DNA of 28,616 nucleotides from an uncultured Fibrobacter sp. (GCA_937891805.1 CALATK010000235.1:1-28616), one strand, 5' to 3'; shown: positions 1 through 7,969, counted from the stretch's first letter. A program made the numbers and translations. The notes: generated from the sequence alone by a model not told the origin.

Positions 1-252
1 AGCACCAGTAGCAATCTGGAATCCGACGGCATTCAGGGCGCCCTTGAAATACAGCAGGTAACCGCTTCCGTTGGGCATAAAGCGGTAAGACGTGGGCTTG
101 AGGGTCTTGGAGGGGGTCACGGCAATGCGCTTGCCGGTCTTGTCCACTTCCAGGTCTGCATAGGGCGTCTTGTCCAATTTCAGTTCTTTGACGATTTCAC
201 CGCTGAAGCGGATAAAACCGCGAATATCCATCTTGATTACAAAGTTATCCAT
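1..252 (-). CDS. Small beta-rich hypothetical protein, 3' end cut off by window
   Basis: The reading frame runs from the ATG at 252 to the window edge, giving 84 codons without a stop. The start is supported by AGAGGTG about 6 nt upstream. The product begins MDNFVIKMDIRGFIRFS and alternates short strands with charged turns. The pattern 'phenylalanine-rich start, LKLDKTPYADLEVDKTGKRI, then a strand with tyrosine and phenylalanine' recalls small AbrB-like or phage-type DNA-binding folds. This is only a resemblance and no function is assigned. A TATGTTT box on the minus strand (321-327) would give a leader of about 60 nt. That leader contains an inverted repeat (CCAACAT at about 283-289 against ATGTTGG at 300-306). 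The upstream neighbour on the same strand is the hydrolase-like gene at 398-1201. Confidence 0.7.
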   Translation of the reverse strand, partial: MDNFVIKMDIRGFIRFSGEIVKELKLDKTPYADLEVDKTGKRIAVTPSKTLKPTSYRFMPNGSGYLLYFKGALNAVGFQIATGA

Positions 253-320
253 TTTATTAACACCTCTTTTTTTGTTCCCCAACATCCAACAAATTAGAAA
301 TGTTGGTGGGTTCCGTCAAG

Positions 321-327
321 AAACATA
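321..327 (-). promoter_or_regulatory. Candidate TAnnTTT promoter box for the partial gene at the left edge
   Basis: The minus strand reads TATGTTT here, which fits the TAnnTTT box seen before many genes in this window. Transcription would start near 314 and give a leader of about 60 nt with a hairpin and an AGAGGTG ribosome binding site. No convincing -35 element is visible. Confidence 0.35.
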
Positions 328-397
328 GTAAAAAAACGGATTTAAGGGCGCTTTTGGGGGATATGATGCAAATCTTGTATACAAAAATGGGGAGGAA

Positions 398-1201
398 TTA
401 GTCAGAAATTTGGTTCAAAATAATTTTCGTCAAAACTTCTCTAAACGAGCCACCGTCTCGTTTCCAGACGGTGGCCCCTTGAAATTTTTGGGCAAAAATG
501 TGACCGCGGTCACTGAATTGGCTTCTGTCCAATAATATTCCAATTTGGCTTATAGATAGGCCGTTTATGCCAGTGTTTATGGCGTCTCCCGCCCGAACGA
601 GGAACTTCGGGTAGAGAAATCCGTACTTGTATACAAGGGCTTCAGCGATGCTTTCGACAGGATCTATCAAGATGAGTCTAGTCTGCCTATTGCTGTTGTT
701 AAAAGCAAGAATGGCGCCTGTTCCGCGACCGGCGATGAATTTCGGTGCTGTTCCGTTTACCTGGGTGGCACATTCCAGGATTTCTTTAGAATCTGGCGAA
801 AAAGTCTTTTCTGATGGCGTTCCCTTGTTGTTGCCGGAACCGCGGTAGTTGAAGGTGACCGGCGTGACTCCCGGAAGGCTGTCCAGTTCGGCCAGGAACT
901 GGGCGGCGTCCTCGTCGGCGTCGGGGTAGTAGAGAAGTGTCGGGGTTTCCGCTTCACCCAGCTTCCAGCCCTCGAGAACGGTCCCGTCTTGCAGGGTGCA
1001 GCTGATGCTTTGGGTGCGGCCTTCGATGGCCGCTCGAGCTTCTTTGTGTGGGATGGCCCTGGGGTAGGCGTTTCGCCGCTCTGTCAGGGCGAGGTAGAAC
1101 ACCATGCTCACGTAGATGACGGCAAGGATCCCTGCGAGGCGTAGAATTTTGAAGACGAAGTTCTTGATAACCTTCATGGAGCCAATTTTAGAAAAATCCA
1201 T
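398..1201 (-). CDS. Membrane-anchored alpha/beta-hydrolase-like protein, nucleophile missing
   Basis: The 267-aa product has an N-terminal hydrophobic segment (about residues 13-38) that should act as an uncleaved anchor. It is followed by an alpha/beta-hydrolase-like domain. The stretch TFNYRGSGNNKGTPSE (about 117-132) matches the oxyanion/HGGG-region strand of the family, where YRGxGxSxGxPS is usual. The following GRGTGA (about 158-163) lies where the nucleophile elbow GxSxG is expected but has glycine in place of serine. The protein is therefore probably not a serine hydrolase, or it uses another residue. The start at 1201 has no clear ribosome binding site; a second ATG at 1177 is possible. 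A terminator-like hairpin ends just before this start. The gene diverges from the TIGR02147 regulator. Function unknown. Confidence 0.75.
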   Translation of the reverse strand: MDFSKIGSMKVIKNFVFKILRLAGILAVIYVSMVFYLALTERRNAYPRAIPHKEARAAIEGRTQSISCTLQDGTVLEGWKLGEAETPTLLYYPDADEDAAQFLAELDSLPGVTPVTFNYRGSGNNKGTPSEKTFSPDSKEILECATQVNGTAPKFIAGRGTGAILAFNNSNRQTRLILIDPVESIAEALVYKYGFLYPKFLVRAGDAINTGINGLSISQIGILLDRSQFSDRGHIFAQKFQGATVWKRDGGSFREVLTKIILNQISD

Positions 1202-1206
1202 AGGGC

Positions 1207-1242
1207 AAAAAAAGAACCCTCGGTGATTTGTTCACCGGGGGT
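1207..1242 (-). terminator. Intrinsic terminator/attenuator in the leader of the 398-1201 gene
   Basis: On the minus strand an 11-bp stem (1232-1242 pairing with 1216-1226, one G-T wobble, 5-nt loop) is followed by a run of seven T (1207-1213). This is a textbook rho-independent terminator. It ends 5 nt before the ATG at 1201 and lies downstream of a TATATTT box at 1268-1274. Transcripts from that box would be about 55 nt long if terminated. It therefore acts either as an attenuator of the downstream gene or as the end of a short RNA. Confidence 0.65.
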
Positions 1243-1257
1243 CTAGGGATGGGATTG

Positions 1258-1384
1258 GGTGTTCCCTAAATATAAACAAAAAATTTGCCAGTGTGGTATA
1301 CCTTTTAAACTAAAAGTGTTCTCAAAGTGTTCTTTTTTAATAAAAATCGGCGAAAATGATAATTTTTTCTTAAAATAAGTGTTC
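1258..1384. promoter_or_regulatory. Direct repeats AAGTGTTC upstream of the TIGR02147 gene, candidate operator
   Basis: AAAGTGTTC occurs at 1313-1321 and again at 1324-1332, exactly 11 bp apart, so both copies face the same side of the helix. TAAGTGTTC follows at 1376-1384, 52 bp further (about five turns), and GGTGTTC lies near 1258-1264. They occupy the AT-rich region between two divergent genes, one of which encodes a DNA-binding regulator. This fits an autoregulatory operator, but no binding data exist here. Confidence 0.45.
1268..1274 (-). promoter_or_regulatory. Candidate TATATTT promoter box, minus strand
   Basis: The minus strand reads TATATTT followed by AGGGAACA. The predicted start is near 1260. 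The transcript enters the terminator at 1207-1242 before reaching the hydrolase-like gene. Confidence 0.45.
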
Positions 1385-1401
1385 CCAAGAAAATAAAAAA
1401 T

Positions 1402-1408
1402 TAAATTT
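1402..1408 (+). promoter_or_regulatory. TAnnTTT box of the TIGR02147 gene, leaderless geometry
   Basis: TAAATTT ends 6 nt before the ATG at 1415. There is no Shine-Dalgarno sequence in between, so the transcript should start at or next to the start codon. Confidence 0.45.
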
Positions 1409-1414
1409 AAGTCG

Positions 1415-2254
1415 ATGAATATCTTTGCGTACTACAATTACCGCAAGTATTTGCAGGATTATTACGAATACCGCAAGTCTTTACAGCGGTACTTCTCCTA
1501 CAGGTCCTTCGCCCAGAAGGCGGGTTATTCCTCGTCGGGCTATTATCTGGACCTGGTCCGTGGCCGCAAGTCCCTTACGCCCCAGATGGTGCCGAAGTTC
1601 ATAGCGGCCTTGGGCCTGAACGAAAAAGAAGGCCGTTATTTTAAGCTGATGGTGGACTTCACCCACGCCCAGTCGGTAGAATCCAAGCAGCAGATTTTTG
1701 ACCAGATGTCTTCGCTTTTGCCCAAGGCGGTAAAGGCCCTGACCAAGAACCAGCAGGAGTATTACGCCAAGTGGTACCATGTGGCGGTCCGCGAGGCCCT
1801 TTCGGTCTTGAACATCAATGAGGGGAATCTCCAGGAGCTGGCCTGGTTCCTGAATCCGAAAATTTCAGTGCCCCAGGCGAAACAGTCCTTGCAGTTGCTG
1901 CTGGATTTGGGCCTTATCGAAAAGGTGGACGGCTTTTACCGTTCCGTGAACAAGACGGTGACCAGCGGCAAGGAGATTTCGCCCTTGTTCGTTCACCAGT
2001 TCCAGAAGCAGATGATTGACCTGGGCAAAGAGGCCCTGGACCGCTACACTACGGCCCGTCGCAACGTTTCGACGACCACCATGAGCGTTTCTGCCGCCGG
2101 ACTTGAACGGATTATCCGGAAAATTGATATGTTTCAGAAAGAGATTCTGGATATTGTTACATCGGACAGCGGTGAAACTATGTTGTGCGAACTGAACGTG
2201 CAGTTCTTCCCCATCAGTAAGGAGAAGGTGGACCTGCCGGAGGAGGAAAAATGA
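1415..2254 (+). CDS. TIGR02147-family putative transcriptional regulator
   Basis: The 279-aa protein has the layout of the TIGR02147 (DUF4423) family described from Fibrobacter. The N-terminus is tyrosine-rich (MNIFAYYNYRKYLQDYYEYR). A helix-turn-helix-like segment follows at about residues 29-70 (FSYRSFAQKAGYSSSGYYL, then a conserved RGRKSLTP). A winged-helix-like segment lies at about 150-185, and the C-terminus is a long mixed region. A DNA-binding role is inferred from the family. There is no ribosome binding site; the TAAATTT box 6 nt upstream suggests a leaderless message. The stop codon overlaps the start of the downstream lipoprotein gene (ATGA at 2251-2254), so the two are translated together. 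Phased repeats upstream are candidate sites for its own product. Confidence 0.85.
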   Translation: MNIFAYYNYRKYLQDYYEYRKSLQRYFSYRSFAQKAGYSSSGYYLDLVRGRKSLTPQMVPKFIAALGLNEKEGRYFKLMVDFTHAQSVESKQQIFDQMSSLLPKAVKALTKNQQEYYAKWYHVAVREALSVLNINEGNLQELAWFLNPKISVPQAKQSLQLLLDLGLIEKVDGFYRSVNKTVTSGKEISPLFVHQFQKQMIDLGKEALDRYTTARRNVSTTTMSVSAAGLERIIRKIDMFQKEILDIVTSDSGETMLCELNVQFFPISKEKVDLPEEEK

Positions 2255-3684
2255 GGTTAGCGACTTGTCTAGCAGCATTGCTTTCCGCCTTTGGTTTTTG
2301 GGCGTGCAGCAACAACGATTCCGTGGCAGGAACTGCCACCCAGACCGAAAATACCGTTGCCAGCCTGGATACCTTGAAGGGCGTGGTCTACCATAAGAAC
2401 GGAACCAAGGCCAAGGGCGCCGTCGTTCGTATGGTCTTGTCGTCTAAGTGGGAAGATGCCGGTTGGTCCGATTTCCGCGAGGCGGAAACAGATGCACAAG
2501 GGCGTTTCTCGTTTGCGAACGTGCCTGCGGATACTTTCCAGCTGGCGGTCATCGACTCCGCCTCTAGCGAAATCCTTTATCTGCCGGAGGCTTCTGCAGA
2601 GAATGATTCTCTTGTTCTTGTGGCTGCCGCCAAGGTGAAGGGCTTCTTGACGCTTGGCGATTCTGCTCTGGCCCCTGTGTCTGTAGGGTCTCACTTCAAG
2701 GTTTATGTTTCGGGCATCCCGTTCTTTGAATCGGTATTTGCTCCCGGAGCCTTTGAACTGCTGGTCCCGGAAGGATCTTGGACCTTCGGCTTCTGCCCCG
2801 GTGACCCGATGGTCATCGAAAAGCTGCAAGAATCTGGAATCGCCGATTCCGTGATTTTCCGCAGTTGGAAAATGTCCAAAGCTTTAAAGTCCGGCGAATC
2901 TTTGGCTCTTGATACCCTGGTTTGGGGAGCAAACAAGAAAGCGGGTTCTGCCGAAAAAGACGACCCTAAGGAGGACGTTGACCAGAAGGATACTACAGCT
3001 AAAACAGATACCACGGAAGCTCCGGCTGTTCCCAAGGCCTGGATTTCGGGCCAGGTGGACTGCTCGAACCTGGATCGTTGCGATAGCGTCGAAGTCATGG
3101 TCATTACGGACCTGTTCGGCTTCGGCTTTGCAAACGGCCTGACTCTGGAGTATGATATTCAAGCCCGGACCGACACTCTAGGTCGGTGGTGGCTGCCCGC
3201 TCCCGAAGAGGTTCCTTACGACTCCTTCCGTGTGGAATACCGCCAGAGGTCGGGGGAGACCGTGACCAATGTGGGCCTTTCCCGCTACGTGAAAAAGTCT
3301 GAACTGGAAGGAGCCAAGGACACCCTGTCTATCGGCAAGGCCTCCTTGGACAAGTATTCCTGGATTTCGGTGGGCGTTAGGCTCGTGGTGGACCAGCAGG
3401 ACAATCAGCAAAGCGAGAATTGCTTTATGAACAGTGTGGTCCTGGGCATAGAGGGAACCTCCCATTTTGTCCGCACGGTAACCTGCAATATGTACGTGCT
3501 GACCTATCTGCCCAGCGGAATGCAAAAATTGATATTCTACTCCGGGGATCCGGTGGTGGTTTCGGCCCTCCAGGAGGCGGGGACTCCCCAGTACAGCTAT
3601 GTGAGTACGGTTGACCAGAATCTGATGGCGGGTAACGGAATTAAGGAACTTTGGCTTACTTATACCCCTCCTACGGTAAAATAG
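2251..3684 (+). CDS. Lipoprotein with carboxypeptidase-regulatory-like (beta-sandwich) domain
   Basis: The 477-aa protein starts with a lipoprotein signal: a hydrophobic stretch ending GFWAC, with Cys19 as the lipidation site. A segment at about residues 41-110 (LDTLKGVVYHKNGTKAKGAV, then DAQGRFSFANVPADTFQL) matches the CarboxypepD_reg/CNA-B-type beta-sandwich found in surface proteins. A low-complexity acidic and threonine-rich linker (about 230-262) leads to a second region beginning WISGQVDCSNLDRC, which looks like another domain of this kind. Translation starts at the ATGA overlap with the regulator and has a strong GGAGGAGG site at about 2238-2246. It is probably anchored in the outer membrane. 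The ligand or substrate is unknown. Coupling to a TIGR02147 regulator suggests that the regulator controls or senses this protein. Confidence 0.8.
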   Translation: MRLATCLAALLSAFGFWACSNNDSVAGTATQTENTVASLDTLKGVVYHKNGTKAKGAVVRMVLSSKWEDAGWSDFREAETDAQGRFSFANVPADTFQLAVIDSASSEILYLPEASAENDSLVLVAAAKVKGFLTLGDSALAPVSVGSHFKVYVSGIPFFESVFAPGAFELLVPEGSWTFGFCPGDPMVIEKLQESGIADSVIFRSWKMSKALKSGESLALDTLVWGANKKAGSAEKDDPKEDVDQKDTTAKTDTTEAPAVPKAWISGQVDCSNLDRCDSVEVMVITDLFGFGFANGLTLEYDIQARTDTLGRWWLPAPEEVPYDSFRVEYRQRSGETVTNVGLSRYVKKSELEGAKDTLSIGKASLDKYSWISVGVRLVVDQQDNQQSENCFMNSVVLGIEGTSHFVRTVTCNMYVLTYLPSGMQKLIFYSGDPVVVSALQEAGTPQYSYVSTVDQNLMAGNGIKELWLTYTPPTVK

Positions 3685-3697
3685 TTCAAAATACCCC

Positions 3698-3727
3698 TTG
3701 CCGAAGTGACATTTTTTTCTAATTTTG
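3698..3727 (+). promoter_or_regulatory. Promoter of the tRNA-Gln gene
   Basis: TTGCCG (3698-3703), a 16-nt spacer and TAATTTTG (3720-3727) precede the tRNA, whose first base is 10 nt downstream. TAATTTTG fits the TAnnTTTG -7 element known from Bacteroidetes. Confidence 0.5.
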
Positions 3728-3736
3728 GGAGCACTT

Positions 3737-3807
3737 TGAGCTATGGTGTAATGGTAGCACAACAGATTCTGACTCTGTTTGTCTAGGTTCGAATCCTGGT
3801 AGCTCAA
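3737..3807 (+). tRNA. tRNA-Gln (anticodon CTG)
   Basis: A full cloverleaf can be drawn. The acceptor stem is TGAGCTA (3737-3743) paired perfectly with TAGCTCA (3800-3806), with discriminator A at 3807. The anticodon arm is ACAGA / TTCTGAC / TCTGT, with CTG at positions 34-36. The T arm is CTAGG / TTCGAAT / CCTGG. The ATTCTGACTC context is typical of tRNA-Gln. CCA is not encoded, so it must be added after transcription. It has its own promoter and terminator, so it is a single-gene unit. Confidence 0.93.
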
Positions 3808-3813
3808 CGAAAG

Positions 3814-3837
3814 TCCCGCTCTACGGCGGGATTTTTT
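3814..3837 (+). terminator. Rho-independent terminator of tRNA-Gln
   Basis: TCCCGC (3814-3819) pairs with GCGGGA (3826-3831) around a 6-nt loop and is followed by six T (3832-3837). It abuts the stop codon of the convergent DUF3320 gene. The opposite strand lacks a good T run. Confidence 0.85.
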
Positions 3838-6800
3838 CTATTCCAGCAGTCCAAGCAACTGCTTGATGTCCCGTTCGTCCATAGACGACGGTATGAACAT
3901 GCGCTCTTCGGGTGAAACGTAGATCATCTTCCGTTCCGAAGATGGCCGGAAACTTCTGTCTCTCAGTTCTACCGCAGGGTTCTTGAGGGAATACAGGAAC
4001 TTACCCGTCTGGATAAACTTCTGGCCCTTGATGCCCTGCTTGATGGCGTCCATAATCTGGGGCACGAGTTTCTGGTTTGGCCAGGGCTCTTTGTGGAGCT
4101 CGAAAAGCCTCTGCTGCAGCAGCTCTTCGTGAATGGGGGATTCGTGGTCCACGTAGAACTTGAGCTGCGTGATGATGGATGCCGCCGAAAGTTCGGCGAT
4201 GGGCCTGTCGTGGGGCGTCCCTTCGATTTTCGGGTGCAGCACCGTATAGGGAATCACGCTCAGGTTTTCGGCACTGATGGCGTCGACGCTTTCGGATTCC
4301 TCTTCGGAGGCGTCCTTGGGCGGGGGAGCCACGCTCTGCTCGATGGCGATGATGGTGACCATGTGGCTTACTTCGTCGCTGTTGGCCATGTACCAGAAGG
4401 GGGTCCACAGGTTCAGCACCTTCCAGCCGATTTGACGGAGCAGCGTGTGGCGAATGTATATCCGGTCTTCGATGGATTCCCTGAAACGTTCCGTGGTGCA
4501 GTCGTCTTCGACCATGGCCAGGAACCGCTTGGAATTGTTGGCGTCAACCACCACGGGGCCAACAGAAATGCCGCACTGGCAGAAATAGGGCTCCACCTGG
4601 ATGTTTTCGTCTTGCAGGGCTTTTAGGGCCTGGGCGTAGAGTGCCGATTCCTTGGGCTTTTCGTCGGTAATGTTCAAGGTAAGCACCTTCTGCAGGTACA
4701 GAATCCATTCCCAGAACAGGTCCGGTTTTTCTTTGGGCTTCAGGGCCATGTCGCTTTCGGAAAGGAACACCTGGAGTTCGCTCTTGGCAAGCGTTGCACA
4801 GACAGAAAGGGAATTGTTGATGGCTTTCTTTTCGGTGGTTTCGTATTCGCCGCACACGAGAATTGTATCCCGCAGGCGGTTGACCGCCCTTTCGGGAGTC
4901 TTTACGTAGAAACTGATGGAGGGATTTGTAGGCTGGAAAAACCTTGCCGCCGGAGAATCCTTGGGCGTGAGGCTGTTGATGGCCGACTCGATTTCCACAC
5001 AGGTGGACTGGTGGAGCGCGATAATGCCGAGAGTGCGTCCCGGTTGCCTTTCGGCATGGTGGATGGCGGCCTTCGCGATTTCCAGGACCTTGTCGGATAC
5101 GACTTTCAGGGTCTGGTTCTTTACCTTTTCGCGGCTGGGCTGCGGCAGTTGCCGAATGTCGCCACCGTAGATTTTGCAGTTCGCAAAATCTATCATGGAG
5201 GAATGGGCGTAGGTGGTGGAGAACCACAGTTCCCTGGTGGGAATCCCCTGCCTTAAGCTCATGGTGAGAATGGATTCCTGGAACGCCTGGGTATGGGGCG
5301 TCTTGTCTTCGGGGTAGCCGTCCAGCGGCAGGTGCTTCAGGAGAGGCGCCTTGGAATCGCCCACCAGCACCGTCTTTTGGCCCTTGAAAATGGCGGGAAG
5401 CGCCTCGCAGACCGAAATGCAGTCCGCGTCCAGAATGACTACGGTCTGAAACTTTTGTGATGGGGCCAGCTGGAAACTCTGCTCCAGCGGGATAAAGGCG
5501 AAAAGGCCCGGATTGTCCTTGACGGTGTTTTGCACCAACCTGAAGTTTGCGTTGCAGAACTGGTCCAGTCGGGAGCGGTAGTCCCTGGTCTTTTGGGCGC
5601 GGGCCTTGGGCAAAAGGGAGAACAGGTCGGGACAATCCTTGCCGACCTGCTGGATTTGCGTTCCTGCCCAGAAATGGGCGAAGGCCTGGGCGATGTTCTG
5701 GCTCACGTTGTCTGCGTCTTTCAGGTAGTCGACCAGTTCCTTTGCACCGAATTTTTCGATGGACTGCAAAAGCGACGTGGTGCGCACGTGAATTTCCAGA
5801 TTGCCCCAGTTGGCGTTCCACAGCTGGATTTCGTCCAGCCACTTTTCGATGCACAGGCTCTCGAGAGGAGTTTCCAGAGAAAGCCCCTTCGTAATCTTGC
5901 GGGTGGATTCCTGGAGTTCCCTGACGACCTTCGCGTAGTCCTTCATCTGGGGGAGGGCATCCTTGAACAGCTGCCACTGCTCCAGAATCTGGAGAAGCAG
6001 GTCCAGCCGCGGGTCGTTCTTGTGGGTCTCCCTAAAGTCGTAGATGTAGGTAATCTTCTTGTTCAGCTCGAACCAGTTGGAGCGTTCGTAGAGCCAGTCG
6101 CGGCCCAGCAGGTGGTTCCCGAGAACGGAGGTGTCCTTGTAGGCCCGCTTGTTTTCTTGCAGTTCGATCAGGGTATCGATCAGGTCCAGCAGCTGGTTGT
6201 CCGAGGTGACGGACTTCGGGTCTTTCAGGACTTTCAAAAGCTTTTTCTTGGAACTGCGGTAGCGGTCCGAAAGGCCCTTGAGGGTGGCCTTCAGGCTGTC
6301 TGCGAATTCTTCGCGGACAGAAAGGATGTTTTCATCTACGGCGTTATCGGTGTAGATTTCCGATGTCTGCCTACGGTAGCGGACCCACTTGTCGCCTGCT
6401 TCGGGGAGCGCCTTCAGGGAATCCTGGTAGTCTTCCCAGCTGTTGGAACGCAGCTCCCAGTCTTCAAAGACAGGAGTGTTCCTGTTGAAGTTCTGGAGAA
6501 TCAGGTCGATGATGTCCGAAAGTCCAGAAAGGTAGATGCCTGTGGGGAACAGTCCCGTCTTTTCGACCAGCTCGATCAGGGGTTTCAGTTCGTTGGCCTT
6601 GCTTGAGGCAAGGGCAAGTTCCTTGGCAATCGCTTCTTGTTCTTCGACGGAGAGGCTCGGGACCCGCACATCCTTGAAGGCGTTCCTGGCCTCCTTGCCC
6701 TTCTTTTCGAAGTAAAGGTAAAGAATCTCGTCCAGGTCCGCCTTGAGTTCGCAGTAGTCCCTGTACGGAATGTTCGCAATTTTCTGGAACAGGGCGTCGG

Positions 6801-7947
6801 ATGCTTTAACCTTGACGGCCGGGTTCTGAACGAATTCCGTCAGCAGGTCCGAAAGGGGCGCGTCGGAGGGCTGGATGTTCTTGTTTATGGCATCGTAATA
6901 CCGCACAAAAGATTCGCGGGTCCTCTGGAGTTCCGGCAGAAGGGCGTCCCTTTCGGGACCATCAAAATTACGGAACTGGGGGAACAGTCTGTCCCTAAAC
7001 TTTTGGGCGGTAGATGCCCTGCGGTAAACCACCAGGGTGCTTTTCTTTTCGGCGATGGAATCGGCCACCAGGTTCGCCGTGGCCCGGTCCCAGTCTGTAC
7101 CTGGCAGGGCCTGAATGGCGTAGGCGTTGTTCCCGGCATCCTTTGCGTCTTCTGTGACCTTGGTGGTGTGGGAATCCGTGATGTACAGAGGATAGTGGTC
7201 CAGCGGCGAGTACAGCTTGTCAAAGGTTTCTCCGTCGAACTTGGAATCCTTGGTCTGGAATCCATCGGCGGTAAAGAGGGCCTGAACGGTAGAGGCGGCG
7301 CTGGCGTTGGATTCGTCTAGCCCCAGTTCCATGCATTTCTTGAGGTTAAGCTTGACGGAATCAAAGAAGGCGAGGCAGATGCCGTGTCGTGTAAATTTCC
7401 AGTTTTTCTTTGCCGCCACCGCTTTTTCGAAGAGGGAAAAATACAGCAAGATGCTGAACTGCCCGTTCAGGGTAGCGTCTTCTATGGTGGGGAGCGAAAG
7501 CTCCGTTTTCAACCGTTCCCGCAGGACGATGTTTTCGAGAGGATGCTTCGAAGAAAGGGCTACCGTCTGGGTCTGGAGGTTCACATCCAGGGGCACTAGC
7601 AGGCTTGGGGAAAGGGCGTTCCCTTCCCACTTCAAGAATCCCAGCAGCAGGTATAAATCGGTGGTACCGAAGTCCTCCAACTTTTCCTTGAGGGCTTGCA
7701 GGATATGTTCTTTCACCTCTAGCTTTTGCTGGGGTGTGAAACTTTCTGACTTGGGGAGGAATGAGTCCAGTGGCAGGGGGCCTCCGGCCTGTTTCCACTT
7801 TTCAAAGAACAGGTCGCCGGTTTCAAGCATCAGGGGCGTCTGATACAGGCCCTTGGTGTTGAAGTTCAAGAGTGAATCTTTGGAATCGAAAAGGGCCGAT
7901 TCCTGGCGAATCTTTGAAAGGGTGGCGGACAAGGCTGCGTTGGACAT
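3838..7947 (-). CDS. DUF4011/DUF3320-type SF1 helicase-nuclease homologue, catalytic motifs lost
   Basis: Numbering is from the chosen start at 7947 (1,369 aa). The N-terminus (DSKDSLLNFNTKG, about 21-33) and TDLYLLLGFLKWEG followed by LLVPL (about 96-120) match the DUF4011 module. A SF1 helicase body follows, but each motif is eroded. Walker A, normally GPPGTGKT, reads ALPGTDWD (about 280-287). Walker B/DEASQ reads ILDADCIS (about 838-845). The GDxKQLPP loop reads GDSKAPLL, HYRSRHE reads TTYAHSS, and TRAR-type motif VI reads CATLAKSE (about 1050-1057). The Vsr/MTES_1575-like nuclease region (about 1117-1190) keeps its RQIGWKVLNLWTPFW strand but not the usual IxLAV...IECDG acidic set. DUF3320 lies near the C-terminus. 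The start at 7947 is preferred because TATATTC lies 5 nt upstream, the geometry seen at 23954; an ATG at 7962 is the alternative. It is likely a non-catalytic scaffold or binding protein. Confidence 0.75.
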   Translation of the reverse strand: MSNAALSATLSKIRQESALFDSKDSLLNFNTKGLYQTPLMLETGDLFFEKWKQAGGPLPLDSFLPKSESFTPQQKLEVKEHILQALKEKLEDFGTTDLYLLLGFLKWEGNALSPSLLVPLDVNLQTQTVALSSKHPLENIVLRERLKTELSLPTIEDATLNGQFSILLYFSLFEKAVAAKKNWKFTRHGICLAFFDSVKLNLKKCMELGLDESNASAASTVQALFTADGFQTKDSKFDGETFDKLYSPLDHYPLYITDSHTTKVTEDAKDAGNNAYAIQALPGTDWDRATANLVADSIAEKKSTLVVYRRASTAQKFRDRLFPQFRNFDGPERDALLPELQRTRESFVRYYDAINKNIQPSDAPLSDLLTEFVQNPAVKVKASDALFQKIANIPYRDYCELKADLDEILYLYFEKKGKEARNAFKDVRVPSLSVEEQEAIAKELALASSKANELKPLIELVEKTGLFPTGIYLSGLSDIIDLILQNFNRNTPVFEDWELRSNSWEDYQDSLKALPEAGDKWVRYRRQTSEIYTDNAVDENILSVREEFADSLKATLKGLSDRYRSSKKKLLKVLKDPKSVTSDNQLLDLIDTLIELQENKRAYKDTSVLGNHLLGRDWLYERSNWFELNKKITYIYDFRETHKNDPRLDLLLQILEQWQLFKDALPQMKDYAKVVRELQESTRKITKGLSLETPLESLCIEKWLDEIQLWNANWGNLEIHVRTTSLLQSIEKFGAKELVDYLKDADNVSQNIAQAFAHFWAGTQIQQVGKDCPDLFSLLPKARAQKTRDYRSRLDQFCNANFRLVQNTVKDNPGLFAFIPLEQSFQLAPSQKFQTVVILDADCISVCEALPAIFKGQKTVLVGDSKAPLLKHLPLDGYPEDKTPHTQAFQESILTMSLRQGIPTRELWFSTTYAHSSMIDFANCKIYGGDIRQLPQPSREKVKNQTLKVVSDKVLEIAKAAIHHAERQPGRTLGIIALHQSTCVEIESAINSLTPKDSPAARFFQPTNPSISFYVKTPERAVNRLRDTILVCGEYETTEKKAINNSLSVCATLAKSELQVFLSESDMALKPKEKPDLFWEWILYLQKVLTLNITDEKPKESALYAQALKALQDENIQVEPYFCQCGISVGPVVVDANNSKRFLAMVEDDCTTERFRESIEDRIYIRHTLLRQIGWKVLNLWTPFWYMANSDEVSHMVTIIAIEQSVAPPPKDASEEESESVDAISAENLSVIPYTVLHPKIEGTPHDRPIAELSAASIITQLKFYVDHESPIHEELLQQRLFELHKEPWPNQKLVPQIMDAIKQGIKGQKFIQTGKFLYSLKNPAVELRDRSFRPSSERKMIYVSPEERMFIPSSMDERDIKQLLGLLE

Positions 7948-7969
7948 GCCCTGAATATACATTTTTGTT

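Noticed and set aside
375..637. Palindrome TTGTATACAA at 375-384 and again at 628-637 as operator sites
   Set aside because: One copy lies inside a coding region and the site is short, so chance is likely.
3737..3807. tRNA-Gln as an integration site of a mobile island
   Set aside because: There is no integrase gene and no repeat of the tRNA 3' end in the window. The neighbours look like ordinary chromosomal genes.
5530..6606. Plus-strand open frame of 358 codons
   Set aside because: It is antisense to the DUF3320 gene and has typical shadow composition with no recognisable motif.
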